A stretch of DNA of 64,000 nt from UBA117 sp049975245 (GCA_049975245.1 JBNGDB010000003.1:1-64000); one strand, 5' to 3'; positions 27,096 through 36,707 are shown, counted from the stretch's first letter. The notes: generated by a model not told the origin, from the sequence alone. Numbers and translations: made by a program.

Positions 27096-28463
27096 ATGTT
27101 ATTTGAAATTGTAAAATCAGTAGGGATTGCCCATAAATCGTATATAATCGGCAAAGATGGACAAGCTGCAGTTATTGATCCTAGAAGAGATGTAGATATC
27201 TATTTGGATTTGGCCAGTGCTAATAATATGAAAATAACCCATATATTTGAAACACATCGTAACGAAGATTATATTATAGGGTCATTGGAACTGGCAAATG
27301 TTACTGGAGCCGAGATCTACCATGGATGTAAGATGGATTTCTACTATGGAAACTCAGTGTATGATGGAGATATTTTTAAAATAGGAAAGCTGGAATTAGA
27401 AGTTCTAGAAACCCCAGGCCATACACATGAAAGTATTTCTATATCTGTAACTGATAAAAGCGTATCCGAAGATCCTTACATGGTTTTTACTGGTGATGCC
27501 TTATTTGCAGGAGAAGTGGGTAGAACCGACTTTTTTGGAGAATCAAAAACTCCTGAAATGGCAGAAATGCTTTATAACAGCCTTTATGAGAAAATTTTGC
27601 CGTTAGGAGATAATGTTATTGTTTGCCCTGCTCATGGAGCAGGATCAGTTTGTGGAGCTGATTTAAGGGATCAAGATTTAACTACTGTAGGCTATGAAAA
27701 AAAGACTAACCCTTCGCTACAGTTAAGCTTAGATGAATTCATTAAAAATAAAAAGGAAGAAAAACTTTACATACCTCCCTATTTCAAATTTATGGAAATT
27801 AATAATCAACACGGCCCCCATATATTGGAAAGACTTCCTTACTGTCAGCCGTTAAATACTATGGAAGTTAAAAAATTGATCAAAAAGGGAGCCCAGTTAA
27901 TTGACATCAGAAAACCCACCAGCTTTGGATGTGCTCACATACCCCAAACAATTAACATTTGGAGGGAAGGTTTTTCAGCTTTTATAGGCTATTTTTTAAA
28001 TTATGATGATCCCATTGTCATAGTTGATGATAATGAAGGTTACATAGAAGATATTACAAGACAATTAATAAGATTAGGATTTGATAATGTATATGGTTAT
28101 CTGGCAGGAGGTTTTCCATCGTGGTATATGTCCGCCCAAAAAGTGGAAAAACTTGACATGTGGTCTGTTCATGAGCTTAAAGATGTTCTAGATAGTGATG
28201 AAGATATTTTCTTATTAGATGTTCGAAAAATTGATGACTATGAAAAGATGCGCATAAAAGATTCCTACCATTTCTGGGTGGGACACCTAATACAACACTT
28301 AGATGAAATACCAAAAAATAAAAAAGTTGTAGTTTATTGTGACTCCGGGTATAAATCAACTATTGCCAGCAGCATACTAAAAAGTAATGGTTACACTCAG
28401 GTAAGTAGTGTTCTGGGAAGTATGGCTGCTTGGTTAAAGGCAGATTATCCAGTAGAAAAATAA
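27096..28463 (+). CDS. MBL-fold/rhodanese multidomain protein with altered metal motif
   Basis: 455 residues. Residues 1-250 form a metallo-beta-lactamase domain of the ETHE1/GloB type (ETPGHTHESI, FTGDALFAGEVGRTDF, CPAHGAGSVCG). The usual HxHxDH motif reads THRNEDY at residues 53-59, so the second and last histidines are Asn and Tyr. Two rhodanese domains follow. The first (LIDIRKPTSFGCAHIP) has no catalytic cysteine loop. The second carries YCDSGYKST, so its cysteine should be active. The likely role is sulfane-sulfur handling. AGGGGAGTG precedes the ATG, and the FMN-binding gene follows after about 70 bases. Confidence 0.82.
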   Translation: MLFEIVKSVGIAHKSYIIGKDGQAAVIDPRRDVDIYLDLASANNMKITHIFETHRNEDYIIGSLELANVTGAEIYHGCKMDFYYGNSVYDGDIFKIGKLELEVLETPGHTHESISISVTDKSVSEDPYMVFTGDALFAGEVGRTDFFGESKTPEMAEMLYNSLYEKILPLGDNVIVCPAHGAGSVCGADLRDQDLTTVGYEKKTNPSLQLSLDEFIKNKKEEKLYIPPYFKFMEINNQHGPHILERLPYCQPLNTMEVKKLIKKGAQLIDIRKPTSFGCAHIPQTINIWREGFSAFIGYFLNYDDPIVIVDDNEGYIEDITRQLIRLGFDNVYGYLAGGFPSWYMSAQKVEKLDMWSVHELKDVLDSDEDIFLLDVRKIDDYEKMRIKDSYHFWVGHLIQHLDEIPKNKKVVVYCDSGYKSTIASSILKSNGYTQVSSVLGSMAAWLKADYPVEK

Positions 28464-28534
28464 TTATAACTAAAAGTAAAAATTTAATTTATAAAAAACC
28501 TATTCTATAATTAAAATATTACTAGGTGATCCAT

Positions 28535-29005
28535 GTGAGCTTGTATAAAATACCTTTAATGGAAAAAGAAGAGTATGATCAGTTAATAAATGAAAACTTT
28601 ATGAGTAGAATTGCATTTAATGGTGAATACCCCTATATTGCTCCTTTTTTATACGTTTTTGATCAGAAATATCTATACTTCTTATCTACAAAGTATGGTA
28701 AAAAAATTCAAAGACTTAAAGAAAATCCACATGTTGCTGTTGAAATTGAAGAATATGCGCCAGATTTATCCGAATATAAATTTGTTGCACTTAGAGGACG
28801 TATTGAAGAAGAAACTGATGATGAAAAGAAAAAAGAAGTACGTAAAAAATTTGCTGACTTGATCAAATCCCGGGGACTTTCCAAAAATATCATGGCTGCA
28901 CTGGGACTTGACCCAGACGACCCATTAGCCTGTCTGGTTGAAGTTGAAAGTACATTTGTGTGGAAATTAGTAGATGTTAAAGAGATAATTGCATTGGAAA
29001 ATTAA
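28535..29005 (+). CDS. pyridoxamine 5'-phosphate oxidase-like FMN-binding protein
   Basis: 156 residues with the split-barrel fold: MSRIAFNGEYPYIAPFLYVFD near the N-terminus, then FLSTKYGKKIQRLKENPHVAVEIEE and FVALRGRIEEE. The pattern fits the COG3467-like group of flavin-dependent reductases, which includes nitroimidazole reductases and F420/FMN binders. The start is GTG at 28535, with AGGTGATC just upstream; an in-frame GTG at 28526 is part of that ribosome-binding site. It converges with the AlkD-like gene. The substrate is unknown. Confidence 0.8.
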   Translation: MSLYKIPLMEKEEYDQLINENFMSRIAFNGEYPYIAPFLYVFDQKYLYFLSTKYGKKIQRLKENPHVAVEIEEYAPDLSEYKFVALRGRIEEETDDEKKKEVRKKFADLIKSRGLSKNIMAALGLDPDDPLACLVEVESTFVWKLVDVKEIIALEN

Positions 29006-29025
29006 TAAAATCTATTTAATTTTTT

Positions 29026-29709
29026 TTAAATGTTATTTTTAAGACGTTTTTGTACTTTTTCGCTTCTTAACTCTCTTAGAGCATCCGAAGCTATCCATTG
29101 AGCACTTTTACTGGGAATTTTACTGATTTTATTTGCAGTTTCAATAGATTCATGGTTAAGATTAATATTTCTTTTACCAATCTGTCTTAAAGCCCAGTTT
29201 ACTGCTTTTTTTACAAAATTTCGGTTATCTGTGGATTCTCTTATAATAATGGGAAATAGGTTTAGAAAGGTTTTATCATCTGATTTTTTGTCATGTACTG
29301 CTAATGTAGCAATAAGGGTGAAAGCAGCTCTTTTTACAAACTCTTCTTCTCTTTTACTCCATTCATATATCTTTTTATATGCAAAAGGTGTTTTTCTAAA
29401 TAGATTCATGCAACATTGATCACATATGTCCCATGTATCAAAATCTAAAGCCCATTTATCCATTTGTTCTTCATTTACCAATTGGGGATCTTCAACTATG
29501 CTGGCAATGATTCTGGTCTCCCGATAGCCATGTTCCCAAAGTTTTTGGGCAAGATCATGATTTTTACCAATTTTTTTCGCAATAAGTCGTAGTTCAGGTA
29601 TCCTAACAGCATACGTCTTTTTAGGATTTATACCAAACCTAGACATCCCCTCTACTTCCTCGGGGTTGGATAATGTTTCCAATTCTCTAATAATTTCTTC
29701 ATATTCCAT
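29026..29709 (-). CDS. AlkD-like DNA alkylation repair protein
   Basis: 227 residues built of HEAT-like helical repeats. DNA alkylation repair family blocks are visible: FGINPKKTYAVRIPELRLIAK near residue 25, WEHGYRETRIIASIVEDP, DFDTWDICDQCCMNLF and VNWALRQIGKRN. Characterised AlkD enzymes excise bulky or cationic N-alkyl purines without base flipping; DTWDICD contains the conserved Asp and Trp. Activity of this member is inferred. It stands alone. Confidence 0.85.
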   Translation of the reverse strand: MEYEEIIRELETLSNPEEVEGMSRFGINPKKTYAVRIPELRLIAKKIGKNHDLAQKLWEHGYRETRIIASIVEDPQLVNEEQMDKWALDFDTWDICDQCCMNLFRKTPFAYKKIYEWSKREEEFVKRAAFTLIATLAVHDKKSDDKTFLNLFPIIIRESTDNRNFVKKAVNWALRQIGKRNINLNHESIETANKISKIPSKSAQWIASDALRELRSEKVQKRLKNNI

Positions 29710-29765
29710 AATAATTCCTTGAATTAGGGCCTTATTACCTTTATTATTAACTTAATCTGGTGTAT

Positions 29766-30176
29766 TTAAGGAGAATATTGATAACCGCAGTTTTTACATT
29801 TATATTTATACCATACTATAGGTCCATTGCATTTTGGACATTTAAATTTATCATATTGATCATTAAGCCAAGATTTTACACCTATTTCCTTAATTGCCTT
29901 TAGATTATCATATATTTCATGCCGATAGTTAAATCTAGCATCATGGGGGTGGGAATTTTTTAATTTCTCTAATAAATGGCAGGGAAACTCTTGGCAATCT
30001 ATGCAGAAATTAAGATCTTTATCTAAGAAACAGCATTTTCGAATTTTACATCCCCATTTACTTTTTCTTTTCTGTTTCTGGTTATTAGAACCACACCCTA
30101 AACAACTTATTTTGTAAGAGGGACATGCTCCACAGAAAACTCCGCATGGTGCTGCATCATCCGGTATTCTTCCCAT
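29766..30176 (-). CDS. DUF3795 cysteine-rich protein with C-terminal zinc ribbon
   Basis: 136 residues from the internal ATG (MGRIPDDAAPCG), preferred because the frame's 22 upstream codons overlap the previous gene. The DUF3795 core is APCGVFCGACPSYKISCLGCG followed by CKIRKCCFLDKDLNFCIDC, so at least ten cysteines could hold metal or an Fe-S cluster. The last 30 residues form a second zinc ribbon (CPKCNGPIVWY and CKNCGYQY). No function is known for the family. It follows the four-helix membrane gene by about 20 bases. Confidence 0.72.
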   Translation of the reverse strand: MGRIPDDAAPCGVFCGACPSYKISCLGCGSNNQKQKRKSKWGCKIRKCCFLDKDLNFCIDCQEFPCHLLEKLKNSHPHDARFNYRHEIYDNLKAIKEIGVKSWLNDQYDKFKCPKCNGPIVWYKYKCKNCGYQYSP

Positions 30177-30198
30177 TTTAATCTTCTCAATATATTTA

Positions 30199-30585
30199 TT
30201 ATTTAATGTTAATTTTGGAAGATAATAAATAGCCATATCCAATAGTTATAGTGGGGATTATTAGATAGGTTATTCCAATATCAGCCATATAATCAACTAA
30301 GCTCATCTGCATGGGACTTGGTGGAATGAACAGCAAAAGATCTAAAGCCAGGTTTAAAATATACCAAGCAATACCAATTTTTAGCCCCTCTATAACAAAA
30401 TTAGAGTCTAAATTCTTCATATAATAATAAGCCATGGTGGTTACTATCATTGAAATTACTACAGGCATTATAGATTCAAACAAAGGCCTCATTGAATCCC
30501 TTATCGGATATATAATAAAAGAAATTGCGAATGCAGTTAACCATATAATAAGGCCGAAAATTACGATTCTCAAATATTTATTCAT
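30199..30585 (-). CDS. four-helix membrane protein
   Basis: 128 residues with four hydrophobic segments at about 5-27, 37-57, 68-88 and 102-122. The loop YPIRDSMRPLFESIMP lies between the first two. It resembles small archaeal membrane proteins of unknown function, and I cannot name a family. AGGGTGATTGA precedes the ATG. It is followed closely by the DUF3795 gene and probably shares its transcript. Confidence 0.5.
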   Translation of the reverse strand: MNKYLRIVIFGLIIWLTAFAISFIIYPIRDSMRPLFESIMPVVISMIVTTMAYYYMKNLDSNFVIEGLKIGIAWYILNLALDLLLFIPPSPMQMSLVDYMADIGITYLIIPTITIGYGYLLSSKINIK

Positions 30586-30615
30586 TCAATCACCCTGCTA
30601 CGGATATAGGCTGTC

Positions 30616-31234
30616 CTATGACAGTTTTAAGTCAATCTGGTTTGTTAATGCTATGTCACTTAAATATATTTCATGGTGTTTCTCAAATCTTTTCTACCGT
30701 CAAATTCATATATATTTTCATGAACATAATAGTTTAATCTTTCCACAGCAAGTCCCTCTTCTGAGTAGGGACCGAAATGCATTATCTGCGCCAATAAACC
30801 TTCATTTAATGCTTTAAATCGAATTTTTGGAAGTGCTACAAAATTTTTCTTTTCTTTAACTTCTTCCATAGCTTTTTTAATCATTTGATTAGTGATAAAA
30901 TCTGGTTGTCTTATCATGGCCGTCCATTTCCAATTACTCTTATCTCCTATACTGAAATCTTCCCGATGTTCTATCCTCCATAGTCCTTCAAGGGGCATTA
31001 CCATATAATCTTGGGATTTTTCTTCTTTAGAGATAGATTTAATCTTTAAGAAACTGGCAATAATGCTTGAATGGCATCATTATATTCCTGAGCAGTATTA
31101 TGATCTCCCTTTCCATCTATCATTAGAAACTGCATAGGAGGTACATTTACCCCAGAAACTTTACTAGTTTTTGGATAATACAAATTTTTATTTTCTATCT
31201 TCAAATCAATTTTTTTTATATTATCAGCCCTCAA
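30616..31234 (-). pseudogene. GyrI-like (COG4832) protein, broken by two frameshifts
   Basis: The N-terminal piece (VPPMQFLMIDGKGDHNTAQE) runs from 31234 to a TAA at 31046. The frame then shifts, and FLKIKSISKEEKSQDY leads into VMPLEGLWRIEHREDF. This middle part runs to a stop at 30660, but its last residues are unlike the family. A second frame from about 30690 supplies the expected KHHEIYLSDI and stops at 30616. One gene therefore lies in three frames. The first lesion (GTTTCTTAAAG at 31044-31054) looks like a seven-base loss of the Tyr-Thr codons. The PadR gene upstream overlaps the start by 11 bases. Confidence 0.82.
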
Positions 31235-31778
31235 GGTTATTAAATTTTTTAATCGTTCCTATTAATTCATTAACCCATATTTTTTCAGCTTTTAAAAGAG
31301 CTAAGGGTCTACTAAAAAGAGCTATTACATTGAATGGGGATTTTTCATTTTCATGCCAAGCTATTAACTTTTCGAGAGATTCAATTCTCTCATCGGTAGA
31401 TTTTAGATAATTTTCTAAACATTTAAGGGCTGCTTCAGGATCAATGATGTCTATATTGGCCATTCCCAGATCAAATGGTGAAATCTGTTTTTTATTTACT
31501 GATAGAACATTTTTTATCTTTTCTTCCATTGCTCGGCGGCCTTCATTAGTAATGTGGTAAACTTTACGTGAAGGCTTGCCTTCCACAGTTCTTAGTTCAC
31601 TTTCTACTAATTTTTTTTCTTGCAACCTTTTTAGTACGTAATAAATAGATGAAAATCCTATGTCTGCCCAGTTACCCATTCCCCTTTTATTTATGATCTG
31701 CTCTATTCGGTAGGCATAGTGATGATGTTCATATAATATTCCTAAAATTGCCGCCTCAATATTTGATATTCTGTACAT
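31224..31778 (-). CDS. PadR family transcriptional regulator
   Basis: 184 residues. An N-terminal winged helix has the PadR pattern: ILGILYEHHHYAYRIEQIINKRGMG (residues 11-35), FSSIYYVLKRLQEKKLVESE, then PSRKVYHITNEGRRAMEE. A helical dimerisation and ligand domain follows. PadR proteins repress their own and neighbouring genes until an effector binds. Overlap with the GyrI-like pseudogene downstream suggests the two once worked as sensor and effector-binding protein. The regulator itself is intact. Confidence 0.88.
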   Translation of the reverse strand: MYRISNIEAAILGILYEHHHYAYRIEQIINKRGMGNWADIGFSSIYYVLKRLQEKKLVESELRTVEGKPSRKVYHITNEGRRAMEEKIKNVLSVNKKQISPFDLGMANIDIIDPEAALKCLENYLKSTDERIESLEKLIAWHENEKSPFNVIALFSRPLALLKAEKIWVNELIGTIKKFNNLEG

Positions 31779-31924
31779 GGAATAATATTTGCCTATTCTT
31801 AATATACATAGTTTATGTTCTTTAGAACTAAATAAAAATTTAGAATATAAGCAGATTATGGATATACTACCATAAAATTCAATAACTTATATAAAATTCA
31901 ATAATAATGCAAAAAAATTAATAA

Positions 31925-32173
31925 TTAGGATATTTTTTCATGATAAATATATCCACAATTATTACAATTAAGTTTTAAGAAGCCTGATTTATTAGAACTC
32001 TGGTCAATAATTTCAACATTCTTAGAACCACATTTTGGGCATTTAACACTGTCAAAATCCCTATCAAAATAATTAACTAAAAGTTCTTCTTGACTTGTAA
32101 TTATAATATACGAAAAAGAACCCAAAGATAATCCTAAAAAAAGAATTAGAATAATTATTAACGATTTTTTCAT
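31925..32173 (-). CDS. membrane-anchored zinc-ribbon protein
   Basis: 82 residues. An N-terminal hydrophobic helix (residues 4-26) is a signal anchor or signal peptide. A zinc ribbon follows, CPKCG near 45-49 and CNNCGYIYH near 70-78. The ribbon is either on the outer face or, if the helix inverts, inside. No family name or function is known. AATCCT-rich sequence before the ATG gives no clear ribosome-binding site. Confidence 0.55.
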   Translation of the reverse strand: MKKSLIIILILFLGLSLGSFSYIIITSQEELLVNYFDRDFDSVKCPKCGSKNVEIIDQSSNKSGFLKLNCNNCGYIYHEKIS

Positions 32174-32401
32174 AGGATTATATATATTCTACCTTAATTA
32201 TATGCATTATTAAAGTTTGTATATACTAAATACGGATATAAAACAGCTATAAATATTCATTAATTAAATTTTTATCCAAATTTGGTCCAAAATTAGAAAT
32301 TCTAATAAGAACAATAATTATTCAACCCAAATTTCAATTTCCTATTTTCTCTAAATATATAATATTCAAAAAAAATAGATATTAACTTAGAGGATTAAAA
32401 T

Positions 32402-33145
32402 ATGAAATTCACTGGCTCGAAAAAAAAGTTGATTTTAATAGTATTATTAGTTATTATAGCCATTTTTGCAGCATCTTTTGCATTTTATGTTTCTGATTAT
32501 TATCATGCTGATAGTACAGCTCTATCAGCCATGCAATCTAATGCTAATTACACTGTATCCAATACTTCTGAATTTATTACATTTAAACCTACTAAAAATA
32601 GTAGCAATACTGGTGTTATTATCTATCCTGGAGGTAAAGTAGAAGCAGAATCTTACTCTGTTTTAGCTTCAAAACTCGCATCTAATGGTTATACTACGAT
32701 AATTGTCAAAATGCCATTTAATCTAGCATTTTTTGGTATGAATAAAGCAGATGAAGTAATTGTTAACAATCCAGAGATAAAAACTTGGGTTATTGGTGGA
32801 CATTCCCTGGGGGGTGTTTTTGCCTCGGACTATGCAGTGAATAATGAAGATAAAATTGATGGAGTTATATATTTAGCTGCTTATCCTTCTGCAGACGCTT
32901 CCAATTCCACTTTTAAGGCATTGTCAATCAGGGGATCACTTGATGGGTTGACCAAAAGTAGTGACATATCGGATAATATAGATAAATTCCCTCAAAATAC
33001 TACATTTATAACCATTGAAGGAGGTAATCACTATAATTTTGGTAATTATGGCATACAAGACGGAGATAATAATAGCACCATCAGTAGAGAACAACAACAG
33101 AATGCAACAATAAATTACATCCTCGAATTTCTCAAAAACCTGTGA
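32402..33145 (+). CDS. exported alpha/beta hydrolase
   Basis: 247 residues. A signal peptide or anchor spans residues 9-29. The mature part has the alpha/beta hydrolase_5 pattern: GVIIYPGGKVEAESY, the nucleophile elbow GGHSLGGVFAS, an aspartate in IRGSLDGLT and a histidine in EGGNHYNFGNYG. The Ser-Asp-His set is complete. The enzyme probably acts outside the membrane on an ester or peptide substrate that is not known. TTAGAGGATTAAAAT precedes the ATG. Confidence 0.82.
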   Translation: MKFTGSKKKLILIVLLVIIAIFAASFAFYVSDYYHADSTALSAMQSNANYTVSNTSEFITFKPTKNSSNTGVIIYPGGKVEAESYSVLASKLASNGYTTIIVKMPFNLAFFGMNKADEVIVNNPEIKTWVIGGHSLGGVFASDYAVNNEDKIDGVIYLAAYPSADASNSTFKALSIRGSLDGLTKSSDISDNIDKFPQNTTFITIEGGNHYNFGNYGIQDGDNNSTISREQQQNATINYILEFLKNL

Positions 33146-33315
33146 AAAATTCAATTTAATTGAACTCTTAGTTATAAGGAGGATATTTTTAGCCATTTTA
33201 ACGTGTAAATTAAAATAGTAGTGCACTTATATTGTATTCAATAAATTTTATTAAAATATTTTATATTACAAATTATCAATTACAGAATTTAAAAATTAAT
33301 TAAGGAGATGACAAT

Positions 33316-33531
33316 ATGGCAAAAGAAATTAAACAATTAATAGTTGGTATCAGTCGAGAGGGCGAGATAATTGTTAAAAGTGCAAGAGGCAGAATATATC
33401 CGGTTAAAAAATCGGCAGATTTAAAATTTGGCTGTGAAGATTTATTCAAGGACGTAGAACAAGATTTATTCGCCACTATTGATACAGAAACTCAACCATG
33501 GGAATGTATATCTATAGAATCTGAGCAATGA
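33316..33531 (+). CDS. small protein of unknown function
   Basis: 71 residues, mixed charged and hydrophobic, with predicted beta-strands (QLIVGISREGEIIVKS, RIYPVKKSADLKFG) and no membrane segment. Two cysteines are present, in FGCEDL and WECISIE. AAGGAGATGACAAT gives a good ribosome-binding site and makes a real gene likely. I do not recognise it. It lies alone, about 170 bases after the exported hydrolase. Confidence 0.5.
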   Translation: MAKEIKQLIVGISREGEIIVKSARGRIYPVKKSADLKFGCEDLFKDVEQDLFATIDTETQPWECISIESEQ

Positions 33532-33869
33532 TTCATTAAAATAACTATTATTAGATTTTAATTCATTTTTTTTATTAATTTCTCAATTTCGACTCTAATT
33601 TTATGTTTTCAAAATTCTAACAAACTATACTTTTACAATAAAATATAAATTTTCTGTGGATAACGTATTTAATGCACAAATATGGCGTTAATAACCCTTT
33701 TAATTAAATATTATTAGCTTAAAAAACTTTTTCTGCTTTATATTTGACTTTAATTATAAAAAGCCATTCAAGGTAAAAAAAATATTTATTCTAATTAAAC
33801 TAACTGTGTATATATCATGATGAATTTATAAAAATCTTTGAATATCGTAAATTGATGGGGGTATATTTA
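33532..33869. other. AT-rich intergenic region
   Basis: About 340 bases with no supported gene. AT content is extreme and poly-T runs after 33540 could end the previous transcript. The promoter of the downstream exported protein must lie here. I see no repeats beyond AT-rich tracts. Confidence 0.45.
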
Positions 33870-34814
33870 ATGATAAAGGGTAAAAATAAGATAATTCTAA
33901 AAATTTTAATTTTTGTAGGTTTAATTTTGTTTACAGCTTCACTGGCTGTGGCACATCAGCCCCGAATAAAGACAGGTGATTTTAGTACACCAGAAGATGC
34001 AGTTATAGTTGAACAACCGGAAATATCACAGGCATTTTATGGCGAACTCAATGGAAAACCTGCCTACTATAAAATTACCTCAGATAGACCATTCGAATTA
34101 TATGTGGGTATTTTAATACCCGACATCTCCGGTGTCCAGAAAAATTTTATGTCAGTAGAAGTTACTGATTCTGAAGGTAATAGTGTCCTATTTTTAAATG
34201 GCTCTGATTATGACTGGCAACCTTATTTTGAAGAATTTGGTGGAGATCAGTACTTGGAAGGGCCAGATGCTCGCAAAAATGTAACAGCAGGTACCTACTA
34301 TATTAAAGTTTTCAATTCAAACAACCAAGGAAAATATTCTTTGGCAGTTGGAGGAATAGAATCATTTCCACCTTTAGAATCACTTCAGGCCCTGGTTCTT
34401 TTGCCTATCTTAAAACAGCAGTTCTTTGAAAAAAATATCGCATCTATTTTCCTACAGTTTATTGGCATAATTATTGCCTTAGGAACTTTAACTGTTATCT
34501 TGTCATTACTTATGAAGTCCAGAAAATCAGAAGAATGGCTAAAAATATCAGGAAAAGTTAATCCCTATATAAAAAACTATTACTGGGTAGGGATTATCTT
34601 AACTACAATAATATGGTTAGCAAACTACATTCAAAACCCATTTAACATCCTGGGAAATGTTAATACCCTAGTTTTAATTGTATTAATAGCGTTATCCTAT
34701 AATCTAAGCAATAAATTAGCTAAGATAAGTCCAGGACATTTATATCTCAAACGTACCCTTCTGACTTACATTATATGGTGGTTATTCGCCTTCTTAACAG
34801 TAAGCGTTATCTGA
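33870..34814 (+). CDS. exported beta-sandwich protein with C-terminal membrane helices
   Basis: 314 residues from the ATG at 33870, with GGGGG eight bases upstream; a TTG six codons earlier is in frame. After a signal segment ending ...LAVAHQ, residues about 25-165 form a probable extracellular beta domain (EQPEISQAFYGELNGKPAYYKI, AGTYYIKVFNSNNQGKYSLAVGG), which resembles a pre-peptidase-type fold. Four membrane helices follow. Function is unknown. The next gene starts 50 bases later and is probably cotranscribed. Confidence 0.6.
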   Translation: MIKGKNKIILKILIFVGLILFTASLAVAHQPRIKTGDFSTPEDAVIVEQPEISQAFYGELNGKPAYYKITSDRPFELYVGILIPDISGVQKNFMSVEVTDSEGNSVLFLNGSDYDWQPYFEEFGGDQYLEGPDARKNVTAGTYYIKVFNSNNQGKYSLAVGGIESFPPLESLQALVLLPILKQQFFEKNIASIFLQFIGIIIALGTLTVILSLLMKSRKSEEWLKISGKVNPYIKNYYWVGIILTTIIWLANYIQNPFNILGNVNTLVLIVLIALSYNLSNKLAKISPGHLYLKRTLLTYIIWWLFAFLTVSVI

Positions 34815-34865
34815 AATAAAAAAATTTATGATAGGAATAGTTTTTAGTTCAGGAGCAAAACCAGA

Positions 34866-35291
34866 ATGGAAATAATTAGTTTAATGACCGTCTTTGGATT
34901 GGGAATTCTGGAATTATGGGTTGCTATTCCTGCTGGTTTTGCTTTAGGGATAAATCCCTTGATTATTTTTTTACTTTCAGTAGGAGGGAATATTTTTGGA
35001 GCTTGGATCATTTTATTACTTGGCAAAAACCTTAGAGATCGTATTTTAAACTGGAGGCTGGGAGATGATAAGAAAAATAGTCAATTATATCATATCTGGG
35101 AAAGTTATGGTATAATTGGTTTAGGACTATCTTCTCCGCTACTTTTCGGAGCATGGTTGGGTACTGCGTTGGGAGTTGCCTTGGAAGCCCCGCAGAGTCA
35201 ATTGATGTTCTGGATAAGTATGGGTATTATAGTATGGGGGACTGGCATTACAATTGCCCTATATTACGGTATATCCTTATTGAATTTTTAA
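34866..35291 (+). CDS. small multidrug export family protein (COG2426)
   Basis: 141 residues with four hydrophobic segments and the Sm_multidrug_ex pattern: ELWVAIPAGFALGINPLIIFLLSVGGN near the N-terminus and GAWLGTALGVALEAPQSQLMFW near residue 100. The family name rests on early annotation; its transport activity is poorly proven. AGGAGC lies about ten bases before the ATG. It follows the exported beta-sandwich gene. Confidence 0.75.
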   Translation: MEIISLMTVFGLGILELWVAIPAGFALGINPLIIFLLSVGGNIFGAWIILLLGKNLRDRILNWRLGDDKKNSQLYHIWESYGIIGLGLSSPLLFGAWLGTALGVALEAPQSQLMFWISMGIIVWGTGITIALYYGISLLNF

Positions 35292-35545
35292 TTTATGGTT
35301 TAATGGTTTGAAAAAATTATTTATTTAAAAAATTAAGATTAAACAGATAATTAATCATATATTAATAAGCAATTAAATAATATATTTATATTAAGGCAAC
35401 TTGATCGAAACATTTAATAGTATACCAAGTAAATTTAAAAGAGGAATTAACCTAAAAGTTAATATAATTAAATTATGATATTTATTTTAAAATACTATTA
35501 ATATATTACATTTAACGTTCAAAATTGCATTAAAAGGTGTTTCAA

Positions 35546-36640
35546 TTGGATAAGATAAAAATAGCGATAGTCGGTTTGGGTAATTGTGCCAGCTCATTAA
35601 TACAAGGTATTCATTATTATAAAGATAAAAAGCCAGAAGATGCTATAGGTTTAATGCACTGGGATATTGGAGGTTACAGTCCCAGCGATATTGAAGTAGT
35701 GGCCGCTTTTGACATAGACAAAAGAAAAGTCGGGAAAGACATAAGCGAAGCCATATTTGCCAAACCTAACTGTACCCAAATTTTCTGTAATGATATACCG
35801 GCAACCGGTGTTAAAGTCTCTATGGGTAAAATATTAGACGGTGTTGCGCCTCATATGAAAGATTACAATGATGATTATACCTTTGTTGTTGCCGATGAAG
35901 AAGAATCAGATATTGTTAAAATTTTAAAGGAAACTGGCGCTGAAGTTCTTTTAAATTATTTGCCTGTTGGATCTGAAAAAGCCGCCCGTTTTTATGCTCA
36001 ATGCGCACTAGATGCCGGAGTAGCATATATCAATAACATGCCTGTTTTTATTGTTAGTGACCCAGAATGGTCCTCTAAGTTCGAAGAAAAAGGAATACCT
36101 ATGGTGGGAGATGATATTAAAGCCCAAATTGGGGCTACTATTACTCATAGAACTCTGGCCAACCTTTTCAAAGAAAGAGGAGTTAAACTAGATCGAACAT
36201 ATCAACTCAATACCGGTGGAAACACAGATTTTCTAAACATGTTAAACCGAACTCGTCTAGATTCTAAAAAAGAATCTAAAACTGAGGCAGTTCAATCCAT
36301 TCTTTCTGAACGATTAGAACCTGAAAATATTCATATAGGCCCAAGTGATTATGTAAACTGGCAAAAAGATAACAAGATTTGTTTCCTACGTATGGAAGGA
36401 AGAACCTTTGGGGACGTTCCCATGAACATTGAATTAAGATTAAGTGTTGAAGATTCCCCAAATTCGGCCGGATGTGTCATAGACGCAATTAGATGCTGTA
36501 AATTAGCAATTAAACGTGGAATTGGAGGTCCTTTAACATCTATATCTGCATATACCATGAAACACCCGCCCAAGCAGTATATTGATGAAGTAGCATTTAA
36601 CATGGTTAATGATTTCATAGAAGAGAAAATAGAGAAATAA
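35546..36640 (+). CDS. myo-inositol-1-phosphate synthase
   Basis: 364 residues. NAD-binding GLGNCASSLIQG opens the protein, followed by HWDIGGYSPSDIEVVAAFDID, and GDDIKAQIGATITHRTLANLF is the inositol-phosphate synthase core. NTGGNTDFLNML and KHPPKQYIDEVAFNMV follow. The enzyme turns glucose-6-phosphate into inositol-1-phosphate, the precursor of archaetidylinositol lipids. The start is TTG at 35546 with AAGGTG upstream; an apparent GTG at 35537 lies inside that ribosome-binding site. It stands alone. Confidence 0.92.
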   Translation: MDKIKIAIVGLGNCASSLIQGIHYYKDKKPEDAIGLMHWDIGGYSPSDIEVVAAFDIDKRKVGKDISEAIFAKPNCTQIFCNDIPATGVKVSMGKILDGVAPHMKDYNDDYTFVVADEEESDIVKILKETGAEVLLNYLPVGSEKAARFYAQCALDAGVAYINNMPVFIVSDPEWSSKFEEKGIPMVGDDIKAQIGATITHRTLANLFKERGVKLDRTYQLNTGGNTDFLNMLNRTRLDSKKESKTEAVQSILSERLEPENIHIGPSDYVNWQKDNKICFLRMEGRTFGDVPMNIELRLSVEDSPNSAGCVIDAIRCCKLAIKRGIGGPLTSISAYTMKHPPKQYIDEVAFNMVNDFIEEKIEK

Positions 36641-36707
36641 TAACATCTATTTAACTATTTTTAAAACTATATAAAAGTTTAAAATTTTTTTTATTCTGAA
36701 AAGGTAT

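Noticed and set aside
33176..33200. AAGGAGGATATT after the exported hydrolase, looks like a ribosome-binding site
   Set aside because: No start codon at a usable distance and the following frame ends within a few codons.
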